The position numbers and the translations under genes are program-made. A stretch of DNA of 64,000 nucleotides from Terfezia claveryi (Eukaryota; Ascomycota; Pezizomycetes; Pezizales; Pezizaceae), in assembly GCA_015179025.1 (NCBI GenBank), contig WHUX01000068.1, forward strand, positions 205,585 to 269,584, given 5' to 3'. Shown here piece after piece: positions 53,038 to 63,899 of the stretch (position 1 is the stretch's first letter; every line of letters starts with the position of its first letter). The notes beneath the pieces are model-generated. The model made no database searches. It was not told where the DNA came from and saw only the letters and a list, made by a program, of their open reading frames with translations.

Positions 53038-54141
53038 ATGAATAGTGTTCGCTTTGTTCAACAGTTGGTACCAATGGCTTGGGAAAATAGAGAAGAAGAC
53101 CGGTTGGATGGTAAAGTTGCTAGAGCCTTTTACAAACACGTCAGACTTGAGAGATATATTTCTGCCTCTGCTGCTGCTGGTGCCCCTGGTACTACCTCTG
53201 TGGGTACTGCATCTGAGGCTTTTTCCGCTGCTACCGCTGCTAAAATCATTCAACTTAATCCTCCACTTACATCTATTGCAACAGCTACTACCATTGCACA
53301 AAGTTATCCTTTGGTTGTAGATAGCAAAAAGATTATGGTGGATGATAAGATAGTCATGGTATATTGGCGCAAGGCATTAGAGATCCCCTTCGGCAGAATA
53401 CAGGGTGCACAAATGCGAATCAACATTGAAGAAGCAATAGCGGACTTAGCAATTGCTTTCCCACCACCTAGGCCTAAGGTATCTGATGTGCGTTATCAAC
53501 ACTTTGAAGAGGCTTTGAGAAAGCATGGCTCTGGCAACTGTGGAGTCTATCACTTTGCACCATGGGTAGCAATTGGGCAGAGGGGAGTCAAAGACCCGGT
53601 TCTATCAAGGGATTTATTATCAACTGGTATGCATTTTAATGCTGCTTGTGATTTTTATATGAAAATTGCCACCTTGTACAATCGATCTCCCTATTATTTC
53701 AAGGGGTAGATCTACCTATGCATCTCCATTATTTGAAACAATATAGGTATGTTCTCTTATTCTTTATAATAGTTTAACAACTAATAATATAGGGATGCTT
53801 GTGAAACATCGCCTTTGAGGGCTTTGACTTTATCGAAAAGGGCATGTTTTCAAGGGATTGTGTTAATTCGCAATCTAGCTGCAGAGCCTCATAAAGATAA
53901 GTCGGATTATAAGGAGGGATGGGTGGTTATGTGTTGTTGGGGAAGGTTTACCGGTGGTGATCTTGTTATTCCTGCTTTGCAACAAAGATTTGAATTTCAA
54001 CCTGGAGATGTTGTTATTTTTCGTTCTTGTTTGTTAGAGCATTATGTTACACCTTTTATTGGGGAACGAAGTTCTATTATTTTTTTCAGTCAGAATGATG
54101 TTATGGGAAACTTCGAGCCAGAAGATAATATAGCATTATAG
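53038..54141 (+). CDS. TET/JBP-like 2-oxoglutarate Fe(II) dioxygenase (transposon-associated type), probably damaged
   Basis: Enzymes of this class oxidise 5-methylcytosine or thymine in DNA; fungal members are expanded together with transposons. The frame from 53,038 reads MNSVRFVQQLVPMAWENREE, an Ala/Thr-rich stretch, then KALEIPFGRIQGAQMRINIE. The intron at 53,747-53,792 (GTATGT...ATATAG) joins HYLKQYR to DACETSPLRALTL. The catalytic core has PHKD (His 53,889, Asp 53,895), GGDLVIPALQQRF, FQPGDVVIFRS, LEHYVTPF (second His 54,040) and GERSSIIFF (Arg 54,067, 2OG binding). It ends at 54,141 with TAG. A frame slip near 53,700 (KG then stop, against GVDLPMHL) separates the parts, either a pseudogene lesion or a sequencing error. 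Substrate is unknown; the class is inferred from the H-x-D...H...R layout. Confidence 0.7.
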
Positions 54142-54389
54142 GTTTGTTTAGCTTGTAAGGTTGTTGATGTACAATCTAGATAGTTATGTCCTCTTCATTT
54201 ACATCAGATATATCAACAGTGTGAAATATTTGTATTGCACCTGAAAGTTGTTGTACAATTGTCTCATTGAATTAATTGACAGTAAGAATGCATCGACTTA
54301 TGATGTACCTATTCTTAAGCAAATATGTAATTCAGCTAAAAGTTTCTATATAGCAAATATATAATTCAGCTAAAAGTTTCTATATGTGC
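54142..54389. other. Spacer between dioxygenase and Helitron
   Basis: AT-rich, with a tandem duplication of about 38 bp (AATTCAGCTAAAAGTTTCTA) at about 54,330-54,400. The 3' end of the Helitron should lie here, but a CTRR end with a hairpin was not identified. Confidence 0.35.
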
Positions 54390-57300
54390 CTATATCTACC
54401 GGCATTTCCAATTGCTGTAAACGTGCTTCCTCAGCTATCCTAGCCTGTGTATTCTTCAAAGTAGCAATCTTTGATAATCGGGAAAAAGGCACTCGTGAGA
54501 TGTCTGACGTGGGAAATGGCCACAAATGTTAAACCAGACTGTCTTTCTTTATCTCCTAGCTCTACAATAACCTTTGGCAGTGTCAGCCCCTGAGACTTTA
54601 TAGTAAGAGCCCAGCCAGAACTATTGGAAATTGAATTCTAGAGCATGGTTGACCTTAGTACTCAAATGAACTCTTATATGGTTTTAGAGGGACTATACGC
54701 AGATGAGTTGGCAGAAAGCTTGGACCAGAGTACTGATCAAGCTCTACTAACAGACAAGCTGGAAGTCCCTATGGCTGTTCTCCCATGACAATACCTCGGA
54801 TAGTACCCATTGATCCATTCACAATACCGGTCTGGACCCACAGGTTCTTCGTAATCATCACTCTTGCTACAATTGAGAGGAGCAGGTAAGGTTGAAATCC
54901 CCAGCCAAATCCGCTTCTAATACACGTACTACTGATATTATAGGTGCTGCCGCTGAGTGGGTTGCAATAGCTCTGTATACTGGCAATCTCATATCCAGTT
55001 GATGTTTTACATTATAAGTTTTGACCTCCTTCCTAGTGCATATTAGTGCAACAGCCTCATCAAAACTTTGCCGCTCCTCCATAGGCAATCCATCTAATAC
55101 TCTTGACTGCACACAGAGCCAATCTTGTACCAACCATACTCCATCTCTTGCACGCCCAAGGATCTCCCGGAAATGGGCTTGATTTTCAGACTCCCCACCC
55201 TGCCGCATGTTTACTTGGAGACAAACAAAGGTGTTGAATCTCTGGTATAGAAAATAGCCTCTGTCCTATAATATCTTTGTAATAGCATTGACTTGACGGG
55301 TTAAAACCATATAGATGGCCAGAACCATAGAACTGCCATTCATATCGGAACCAACAATGATCTCTTATGCGCATTCTTGGATAGCGATAAGCTACTTGAT
55401 CCAAAAATAGCTTAAACCGGTGGAATAAAAACTCACTTGCTAATTGTGGATGGCTTTGGAGATTAGTATTTACCAATTGTGGATGGCTTTCTTGCCAATT
55501 GTGGATGGCTTTGGAGATTAGCATTTCGCCGAATAACTGCGTCTCGCTCTAGCAGCGAATTGAGATCAAGGACTGGTCCTCCTTGGGCTTTTTTCTTTCA
55601 ATAATTCGATGAAGATCATGCCAGTGAGTATCTGCAGCACTAAATGTTGCAAATGCATGAGGACAATCATAGCATGTAATAGATGAGAGCTCTCCCCGTT
55701 TATGGTTCCAAAATGGAGCCAATCCAGGTACCCAGGCAGCATAACGACATAAACGAGTAGCTATCTGACCCTGACCATTCTCCAATTGCTCACGTAAGTC
55801 ACCTACAGTAACAGTCTCAAACTGTCCCTTCCGCATAAAGAACTGTGCAGCAGATCCTAGCTGCCAACGATATCGTGTATTAAGGGCAAAAAAGAGAAAG
55901 CCAGGATCTTCTACAAACCGCCATCACAATAGCGACCAAATGCGTAAAGTATTCTGATGCAGATACCTGGATATGTCGATGACCAACAAAACGAAAGTCA
56001 GCCGCACCAGTTGGGAATAAGCATGGGAAAGCTTTTGCAATATAGCCATCCTCTTTATATTCGTTCACAGGATTCTCCTGGACTGGTGGATATGCTACCT
56101 GTAGTGGATGTCCTTATGATACTGGCCGTTGTTCTAAAAATCTCTGTAAAACAGCTCTTTCGTTTAGTACCCTTTGCCCATAGTGAACTCCTGTTTCTAC
56201 TTGCTCATGTTCTTCACTCTCGACAGGTCCTTCTGCTAACCCTTGCCCAGTCCTCATCCAACATTACTTCAAAACGCTCCTGAGTCGATAAGTCTTGTAA
56301 TCTATCCACATAGAGGTTCAAGCGGGAAATATCTTGTTGTACATTTCGATACTATCGGTTATGTTGACAAAGATACTCCATCACGCTCGACATAGGGTAT
56401 ATTGATTTCAAAATCTTTCAGCGATTGCTGGTCTTGATATTGAATTCCCTCAGGCCCCTTAACTCGTAAAACTACCAACGAAAGCTCATGGGGAAGCCGT
56501 GGGATAATATGAAATATTTCCGTTGGATCCTGAAGAAAGTTGATGACATGACCTTTCCACCCTTGTACTGACCATATCCGCGGACTTTGTAGATACGAAT
56601 CACTGGATGGACAGTGGCTAACATCATAGCTTCTAGTGGGGACGGTTTGCCTAGTGCCAAAAGGTCTATAGGAATGGTGCCTGGAGACATATCATTATCT
56701 GCACTAAATTTATGGACACCACTCCATCTAGGTAGTAATAGTTCCTGCTTGCACCGTGCACAATATGTCTGTTCATTAGTCAGGTATACCTTCATATTAA
56801 TACCAACCTCCTCACAAATTGTGCATTTGCCTAGTTTCATTTTTCCCAAACTACTTGCAAAACCATTAAGTGTACTCCATATAGAGTTAATTGGGTTTTG
56901 CTGTACTTGCTGTTGTATATGACCTTGGTTTGATTGAGGTCGATGTGGGGAGTGAGGAGCTGCTGATTGATTTGAGGACCTGTGGCGTAATCGTTGGTTA
57001 GGTGATGGTGATTCTGAGGATTCTGAGGATTGTGGGATTGCGGCTATTTGCCGTGTAGGGGAAACTTGTGTAGATTGGGACTGTCGAGGAGGTGTACGTG
57101 CAGGAGATCGGCTTCGGTCCTGAGCTGGAGGTGGTGATGCAGCTCTTGATTTTGTGCTCTAGGTCTTCTTTGTTGGCCATAAGTACTCATGTTCGGAATA
57201 CTATCTTGTTGCAGACTCTCTTCCCGTTTCACCTAGTTAATAAAGTCAGCCATTTGCTTAATAGTGGGCTTAACATTATTACTTACAGTCCGCCTGATAA

Positions 57301-57487
57301 TACGCTTTGAGCAACATGGATTACAGGTCTTCATCCTGTCTGCAGTTTGAGTAAGAGTCCAGAACCTAGAATCATACCTACGATAGCAGCGACTGCACAG
57401 TACGGGATCCAGAGTGGCACTCATTGTAATTGTCAGTAGGAGTTGTGCAAGTATGATAGTTGGTGAGGTTGTGTGAGCAAATAACAT
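54390..57487 (-). pseudogene. Helitron Rep/helicase protein, degenerate and internally deleted
   Basis: The rolling-circle transposase reads on the minus strand from 57,487. It starts with a Cys-containing N-terminus (CSRCYRRYD, CNPCCSKR). A zinc-like domain follows (CTICEEV, CARCKQEL, FSADNDMSPG, HPVIRIYKVRG; 56,850-56,520), then AFPCLFPTGAADFR (56,030). The Rep domain comes next: LCRYAAWVPGLAPFWNHKRG, ADTHWHDLH and GSGHLYGF (55,310). The Rep HUH motif, normally H-x-H (as in HLHG), reads HLYG, so the second His is Tyr (TAT). After 55,230 the sequence jumps to late helicase (FREILGRARDGVWLVQDWL, EVKTYN, PVYRAI). It ends with damaged motifs (GLVNGSMGT-like, then LFPDYQRL near 54,480). Motifs I-IV of the helicase are missing. 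Stops and frame changes occur throughout. Confidence 0.85.
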
Positions 57488-57540
57488 AGAGTTATAGGAT
57501 GTTCTTTACAGCTAGGTGCTAAGATATCTAACTTACTGGA

Positions 57541-57570
57541 GATCACCTGATCTGTACAGATCAGGTGATC
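57541..57570. repeat. Perfect 30-bp palindrome
   Basis: GATCACCTGATCTGT followed at once by its exact reverse complement, with no spacer. It lies 54 bp upstream of the Helitron protein start on the minus strand. It could be an operator, a hairpin of a mobile element end, or the scar of an inverted insertion. Confidence 0.85.
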
Positions 57571-57958
57571 TGACAATTTTGCCAAGAACTCGAGGGTCTC
57601 CATATAATAATATGAACTAATGTTAACTTCGTTTCTATTTAAAAATTGTCAACTTCGTTGCCAATAATAACGCTCCCTTACTTACATCTACAATGCTTGG
57701 ACCCTGACCCCACATTTTGGTAGTCAATTCTAGTAGCGTTTCGTGTAATTGGGCCAGAGTAGGAGACTAAATAAGATGATCCTCTAAAATTGGGAGATAA
57801 TAGGTCTGTAGAGAGCGGGAAAGTGCTCAATTGAGCTGGAGAAGTGTGAAAGGTTAGCAGAGTGGAAGGATGAGAGGAGGGTAGAAAGAGATTCTAAGAT
57901 TAGACAGCCTAAGGGCTGATAAGATGTGGAAGGAAAGTTGAGACGAGAGAGTAAACGG
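57571..57958. other. Spacer left of the MULE
   Basis: Small overlapping frames only. The Helitron 5' end (TC) is expected between 57,490 and here but was not fixed. Confidence 0.35.
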
Positions 57959-58095
57959 AAGCGATTCACATCGACAGGGGTACCTATTACAGTACCGCTG
58001 CAGCACAGATATCAAATTACTACGCCCAATACAAGCAAGCATATTCCACGTAACTATGCTGAATTTGAACACAGAGAATAGGAGTCAATCTTGCA
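57959..58095 (+). repeat. Left terminal inverted repeat of the MULE
   Basis: About 137 bp, matching the reverse complement of 60,218-60,359. It contains GCCCAATACAAGCAAG and CCACGTAACTATGCTGAATT. Confidence 0.9.
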
Positions 58096-58157
58096 TTGCA
58101 AAATACCATTTAGTAGTATTCACCAAGTACCTATAGTAGGTATACTGCAAACTCCAA

Positions 58158-60207
58158 ATGTCGGAAGTTATGATGCCAATTTCTGCGGATGCTCTACACT
58201 ACCGTACCCTCTTGTTTGAGCTCAATAAACCAGTTGTTATATTGGCTGACAAATTTGATGAGGTAAGGCCATATATCGACTCCGTTTATATAAAGCTCGC
58301 ATCAGAGGTACTTCAATACAACAGTACAATACGAGTCCAGAAATATGAGTGTCGGCTTCGGAAATCATCAAAACCAAGTACGCCCAGAGTCGCTACAGAA
58401 GGCAAGATTATTAAATGGCGGAATAGCAGTGTTCATGATAAGCATTTATGTTATGTACGAATTAAGGTCTCTCGGCCTTCAATGGTTCAGCAGTGACAAT
58501 TGAACGCCTCAAATCTGAAGCTATCAAAAATTATTCACCATCTCAATTTACCATGCTATGCGTGGTGCAGGCACACATGAAGGTTCAGAGCGGCTAGGTG
58601 AGCTTGGTGGTTCATCTTTGAAACAGTTAGTATTATCAAATTCATTTAGAAGGAAATACTAGTAGCATAATAGAACTAATATATAATTTAGACAAGATGT
58701 TGTGAATTTAAAGTGAGGGATGAAATCATCAGACCTACGTCCGCATGGCCAGCGATTCCAAGATGATGTTCTTCAAGCATGTAGTCTCTTAATAGAGCGG
58801 GGATGGTTGTTTGAAGAGCTACAAGTATTAGATAGTAAGAAAGAGGAAAATGGGGCTTGTTTTCGCTATCCTACAAGGCTATTGGTACTGCAAAGACATG
58901 GCTGGTTTACACAATTTGATGCTACACATAAGCTTAATCGCTGGGGTCATAATATGTTTTCATTTCTTATTCGTAATGAGTATAATGTGTGGATTCCAAC
59001 TGCGCATTTGGTTGTTGAGCGAGAGAATGGAGAAATTATTGCTGAAGGATTAAAGCATATAAAGCACTAGTGTAGTGGTATATAACTCCTTTAATATTCT
59101 CTAATTCATCTATCCTATTAAACCTGCTAATATATATATATAGGCAAGTGGCAGCCTCATATATTATGACAGACGATTCTGCAATTGAACAGCATGCTAT
59201 ACGGCTCGCATTCCCAGGTCTTAATACTGGTAAGCAGGAAGTTACACATCTTCTTTGCTCTGTTCACTCCAACCGAACCCTCCTCCAGCGACTTGGTTCT
59301 GATGCCAACAAACCTATATATCAACTTCTCAAGCATGCTATATACTGCTTTACTGAGATCAAAAACCGTGAACTATGTGAGCAGGCTATTGCAGCTGCAC
59401 TGATGAAAACACCGCTAAATATGTACAAACATATTGGCTTCACACAGCCTCAAAATGGCAATGTATACTCAACAATATAGCCCATTTTTACTTCAAGTTA
59501 CTACTACCAATGCTTGTGAGGCATGGCATAGAAAGCTGAAGTCTGGTGCAGGGCTAGCTAAGGGGCAAGTAGCATCACATGGAATTTATGGCATGGATTT
59601 GAACATTATAGATGTAGCAAAAGATGTTGATAATCATGCTGCAACGGCCAAAAGTCATTTCCGAAATCGAAAGCTTGCGGTCTGCACCAAACAGTATCCA
59701 GAAATTGGTCAACTACTAGTTCCTATTCAGAAGCTGCTTGCAATAGAACTGGATGCTGTTGCAGATCGCATTGAGAAAGCGACGGAGGTGCCTAGTTTTG
59801 ATAAGGATTTAGAGTGCTATTGCAAGTTTCATAGGCAATACTTACTTCCATGCCGACATATCTTCCACCTGGATACTGAAGTAAAAGTGCTGACTACTGC
59901 GCAGTGGAAGGTATACTTAATGATGTTTGCAGAGTGTGGTATGGAGGTGTATAAGACTATGGGTACTGTTTGGGTTGAAGAAGAGAGTAGTGGACAGAAT
60001 GCTAGAAGGATGAATAGTGTTATTCGAGTGCAGGCATGTGTTGAGCAGTTGCAACAACAGCTATATACAATACACGAGTCAATGGATCAGTTTCATTTGG
60101 AGGACACAGTACAAGATCAGAGAGTGGAGGAATGGGTTAATCATGTACAAGCAACATTAGGTAGTCTGACAAGCTTGGGTGCGGAGGATATTGCAAGCAG
60201 AAATTGA
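58158..60207 (+). pseudogene. MULE transposase with SWIM zinc finger
   Basis: DDE transposase of the Mutator superfamily. The N-terminal part (58,158: MSEVMMPISADALHYRTLLF, KYECRLRKS, CYVRIKVSRP) leads to VTIERLKSEAIKNYSPSQF after a one-base slip near 58,495. The catalytic core has GWFTQFDATHKLNRWGHNMF (first Asp), VVERENGEIIAEGL and YIMTDDSAIEQHAIRLAFPG (second Asp). A slip near 59,155 and another between 59,434 and 59,485 break the frame. VTTTNACEAWHRKLKSG then follows, and the SWIM finger LECYCKFHRQYLLPCRHIFH (C-x-C...C-x-H) lies at 59,810-59,870. The protein ends at 60,205-60,207, just inside the right terminal repeat. At least one intron is likely near 58,590-58,690. Loss is by indels rather than by C-to-T stops. 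Confidence 0.9.
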
Positions 60208-60217
60208 CCGTAGGAGT

Positions 60218-60359
60218 TGTAAGATTTACTCCTATTCTCTCTGCGTTCAAATTCAGCATAGTTACGTGAAATATACTTGCTTGTATTGGGCGTAGTAATT
60301 TGATATCTATGCTACAGCGTCACTGAATAGGTACTTCTGTCGATGTGTTCGAATCGCTT
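60218..60359 (-). repeat. Right terminal inverted repeat of the MULE
   Basis: Reverse-complement partner of 57,959-58,095, ending GAATCGCTT. It has one 3-bp insertion (GAA) near its outer end relative to the left copy. Confidence 0.9.
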
Positions 60360-61753
60360 TTCAATATGGCTTAGCCAGATCACCAGCTCGCTCCTATTAA
60401 GATTAAGCTACTTTGCCCCGACACAGGGGCCGGTGATTTTTCAACAGAGACTGCCAAAAAACGCCTCTCCCTTCCTACCTACTTTACCAGACCATCCCCA
60501 ATCGCACGAATATGTCCGGAAGGGTCAAATCAATGTCGCTCTATAATCTATTGTGATCAGTGATACAGGAATTTCTTTTTTACCTTTCCTGTTCTCATTA
60601 TTGGTATCTGCTAACCTGGGGGGAATTAATCAGTTGGGGCACCCGATTGCAAAGAGGAAGTAGTACTAGGTATAGGCAACTTGTTATGAGCTACAAAACC
60701 CCGCGCGAGCTCAACCCCGACCGAGCACACCAGCACTCAGGCAGAACGAGGTCCAAGCCCCCCCCTTGAATACAAACACCCTCCTAGTGCACAAGCAAAC
60801 ACCCTCACCTTCGATGACAAGAGCAACAAGCAGAATGAGCTCAACGAGCAAAGACCCCCACCTTGGGGACAGAGCGAAGCGAGCGCAATCAGCTGAGACT
60901 TTGTTTTTGGTTACGCAAGTCGGTTTGGATAATTAGGAGGCATGCATTGTACCTTTTCCTATATCGCGGAAGTTTGTCCCTCTGGCTTTTGACCATACAG
61001 AGGTTTCCTAATGGCAATGGCATGCAGGATTCTCTAGATCAGACCCCAAGACTTACAGATCTACCATGCGCTGCAATCACCGAGGTCCCCTAGTCTGATT
61101 TTATTAAGTTTTGGCATTCTGCTACTATATTTAAGAGAATACCCCTTCCTTCCGAACCACCTACAAGATTTGCAACATCGTTGAGAAGGTAAAGAGCAAA
61201 TATAGGTGTACACTACGTTGAGCAATATAGCAGAGGGTGGAGGGACCTGAAGACACTTGTCCTCCTTGCAACATCCTGTCCTGATTCCAGTTCTATGGTA
61301 TTTTGTTTACTGCTTTGTTCGCCGCAACTGTTTCCGCTGTTCTTGATTTGTATGCTTCTTTGTTACCTGCATGAGCGGACCTGATTGCATCCTGGGAAAA
61401 CACCTGGTGCCTCTCGCCTTGCGGAGTCGGTCCACGCAGGATTGTTCCTGTATCAAAACCACTAAAGATGATGCCAGCGAGCTCATACAAACATAATTAT
61501 TACTTAGTTCCATAGTATTCTCAAGTTCCTCTCTGTATAGGTATAGCCCACTAATAAAGTGGGATTTGGCCTCAAAATCTTAACAAACACCACTACACAT
61601 GTTGTGTAACCGGTATAATGGTTCACATATAGAACTTTGGCCGATACCTTTGCCCGCATGAGAATGTGCATCACATTATTATTTGCAATAGTGTACGGAA
61701 TGGTACTCATGAACCCTAACACATTACACCCTCACCTGAGATCCACTTGCATA
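60360..61753. other. No recognisable gene
   Basis: Balanced composition. Small open frames on both strands (60,343-60,546, 60,560-60,769, 60,863-61,093, 61,293-61,722) lack motifs and overlap each other. A gene with several short exons cannot be excluded. Confidence 0.35.
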
Positions 61754-62215
61754 TCAATTGCCATTCTCCTTTCTTACGGCCAATTTGTTGTTTTCCAGTG
61801 CCTTGCCTCCATACTTGAAAAACAACTCATCATACTCTGCCAAACGCTTATCTGTTTCCTCATCGTCCATTTCATTGCCTTCTGCCGGTTCAAACCATTT
61901 GGCATGACTGTTGGAAGGCACAGTACCTTGCTTGTTCTGTTTCTGGACAACAACCCGAGTATCTTCACACATATTTGCTTTCTTGTGAGAGTTGTAAGAG
62001 TCGTCATGAATTCCTTCGGAGTTCAAAGCATGGTCATAGGTGTCACTTGCGGTCGTAGGCAGCTTAGAGCTTGTCGGTCTAAATTCTAACAGCTCTGTAA
62101 AGTTGCCTCCCGAGGTTCCTAGCAAGGCTTTCATCAGCATTTTGATGGAAACCCAACTTACCAAAGTATGAAGGTACACTCTGAATATATCTCCTTGACT
62201 TTCGACCCATGTCAC
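61754..62215 (-). CDS. Hypothetical protein or exon, unrecognised
   Basis: A 153-codon minus-strand frame starts MTWVESQGDIFRVYLHTLVS. It ends in an acidic, charged region with DEETDKRLAEYDELFFKYGG and KALENNKLAVRKENGN. The second half looks like real protein (helical, charged), the first half less so. A plus-strand frame of similar length overlaps it (61,637-62,089), so coding status is uncertain. No family recognised. Confidence 0.3.
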   Translation of the reverse strand: MTWVESQGDIFRVYLHTLVSWVSIKMLMKALLGTSGGNFTELLEFRPTSSKLPTTASDTYDHALNSEGIHDDSYNSHKKANMCEDTRVVVQKQNKQGTVPSNSHAKWFEPAEGNEMDDEETDKRLAEYDELFFKYGGKALENNKLAVRKENGN

Positions 62216-62654
62216 CTACACTTTATGAACTTTGCTTCTTAAACTACCCAACGTTAGTTCCAAGCTGCAAAGCTTGATTAGAGAGGGGTTGTGCCGAACT
62301 TACTCCAACAAAACTCGTAGGAAAGCTGTGCAACCGAAACTGAAACCAGTTGGGCGTGCATAATGACTTGGGGATCCCTTACTCCTCCCATACCACCCGT
62401 TCTAAGCCTTACGATGCATGACTCAATTAAGTAAAACAACCCTGCGATACCGATGTACCCGATGCCGGGGCCCACTAGTGTGGCAAGATGGGGTCGAGGG
62501 GTCTCTAGCCAGAACAAGCAGTCTGGTTGGCACGACCGGAGCGCTCTTATGCTCATAATGAAACCCAGCCTTATGCTCATAACGAAACCCAGCCTTCTCC
62601 AAACGAGCGGTAGAGACCCTTTTCATCAAGCAAAAAACACAACCAGGCTATAAC
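62216..62654. other. Spacer with a 24-bp tandem duplication
   Basis: CTTATGCTCATAATGAAACC plus CAGC is repeated once, with ACG for ATG-type differences, at about 62,547-62,594. No gene seen. Confidence 0.4.
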
Positions 62655-63008
62655 ATGTTGAAGCGTACCCCTTCTACCTCAGATTCTGGAAATCTTCCTG
62701 AGCATAGCATGAATGGTCGAAGCCTTACAGGAAGGGCTGGGAGCTCTGGCAACCTAGTTTCCCACAAGTACCGACAGCAGTACTTTAGTAGGAACCAGTT
62801 GTTGAAACCCACTGTGGCAACTGAGGAGTCCCCTCCAACAATACGATTCTACGGAGCTGTCCCTAGGAATGCACGACGCCGCATCTCTACCATCTTCCCT
62901 GTAGGTCCAAAGACCAGGATCACCAGAAAGCTTAAGTCTGAACTTCTGGAATGGGTTCGTCAAAAAGGCAGTGTGGGAATAGAAGTTGAAAGAGCAATCC
63001 CTGGATAA
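62655..63008 (+). CDS. Hypothetical basic Ser-rich protein
   Basis: 117 codons: MLKRTPSTSDSGNLPEHSMN, a Ser/Arg-rich first half, then a basic part IRFYGAVPRNARRRISTIFP and KTRITRKLKSELLEWVRQKG. A minus-strand frame (62,754-63,023) overlaps it. No domain recognised. It could be an exon of a host gene or a transposon N-terminus with DNA-binding basic residues. Confidence 0.3.
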   Translation: MLKRTPSTSDSGNLPEHSMNGRSLTGRAGSSGNLVSHKYRQQYFSRNQLLKPTVATEESPPTIRFYGAVPRNARRRISTIFPVGPKTRITRKLKSELLEWVRQKGSVGIEVERAIPG

Positions 63009-63899
63009 CTGAATCTCTAGCAAAGACGAAAGAGGATGATAAGCGACTACAAAAAAAACAACTCAAAATTACAGATATGTTTGGCACACAACGAACCACG
63101 TTGTCTGATCATGGCCTACTAAGGTCACCTCTGTCACACTCTGGTCTTAGTATGTCCACAGATTTCCATAACCCTCTCTTGAAGTAGCTGACGAAAAAAA
63201 AAAACGAGCAGGATCTAGCTCTTAGTCCCCTGATGTACCTACCTACCACTCGCTGTGCCCAGAAACAGTCGCTTGACGTAGACAGTGTGGAAACCCACAT
63301 AGGGAAAGAAGGCAAACTAGTTGGCAGAACATAACAGTGTAGATGTGGAACCATGAGTGCTATGGTTCTGACACCAGAAAATATACCTACTGGAAGAGTT
63401 CAATGTTGGAGACTAACATGAGTGTGCTTCAGTTGCTTTGATCAACCCAGGATAGAGGCTGAGCGGTGAAGACCCCTAAGTATGGGATTCTACATTTGCA
63501 ACAGGGTGGAAATATTAGTCTAGGTACTAGCATGGGATTACGCTTGCCACGAAGTGAAATGATAGCTCTAGCTATCCCCTAAGTAACTCTCATGCTCATG
63601 CTACTTTGTTTTTTGTATCTAAGGCCTTTCCTCATTCAGCAGTTCCACACCTTCATTTATAGTTACTAACCTGAATATTTACTGCTACCCACAGAATGGC
63701 TGATGAACATGTTGAATAATTGTATTCAGACGATGACCGTCCGCCGATCCATCTACATTGTACTAATTAGGATGTAACAACCGGCCACAAGAGTAATTCA
63801 CAACATTATCTCAATATGTCGTTGGAGTCTTGATCTCAAAAACCCTAACACTGAAAATACCATCTTACACTAGCCCGATTTTAGACCCTCTAGCTACCA
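63009..63899. other. No recognisable gene
   Basis: A simple A run near 63,195 and small frames only. Confidence 0.35.

Larger units (their letters stand above)
57959..60359 (+). mobile_element. Mutator-like element (MULE) with about 140-bp terminal inverted repeats
   Basis: The left end (57,959-58,095) and the right end (60,218-60,359) are inverted copies. Both share AAGCGATTC, ACATCGACAG, ATATCAAATTACTACGCCCA, CACGTAACTATGCTGAATTT and GAATAGGAGT, with small indels. Between them lies a MULE transposase with a SWIM zinc finger. The 9-11 bp target duplication expected for MULEs was not seen, so the outermost bases may be off. Composition is balanced and few C-to-T stops occur. Confidence 0.92.

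Noticed and set aside
57959..60359. Target-site duplication of the MULE
   Set aside because: Flanks GAGAGTAAACGG and TTCAATATGGC share no direct repeat; the outer repeat boundary may be misplaced, so none is claimed.
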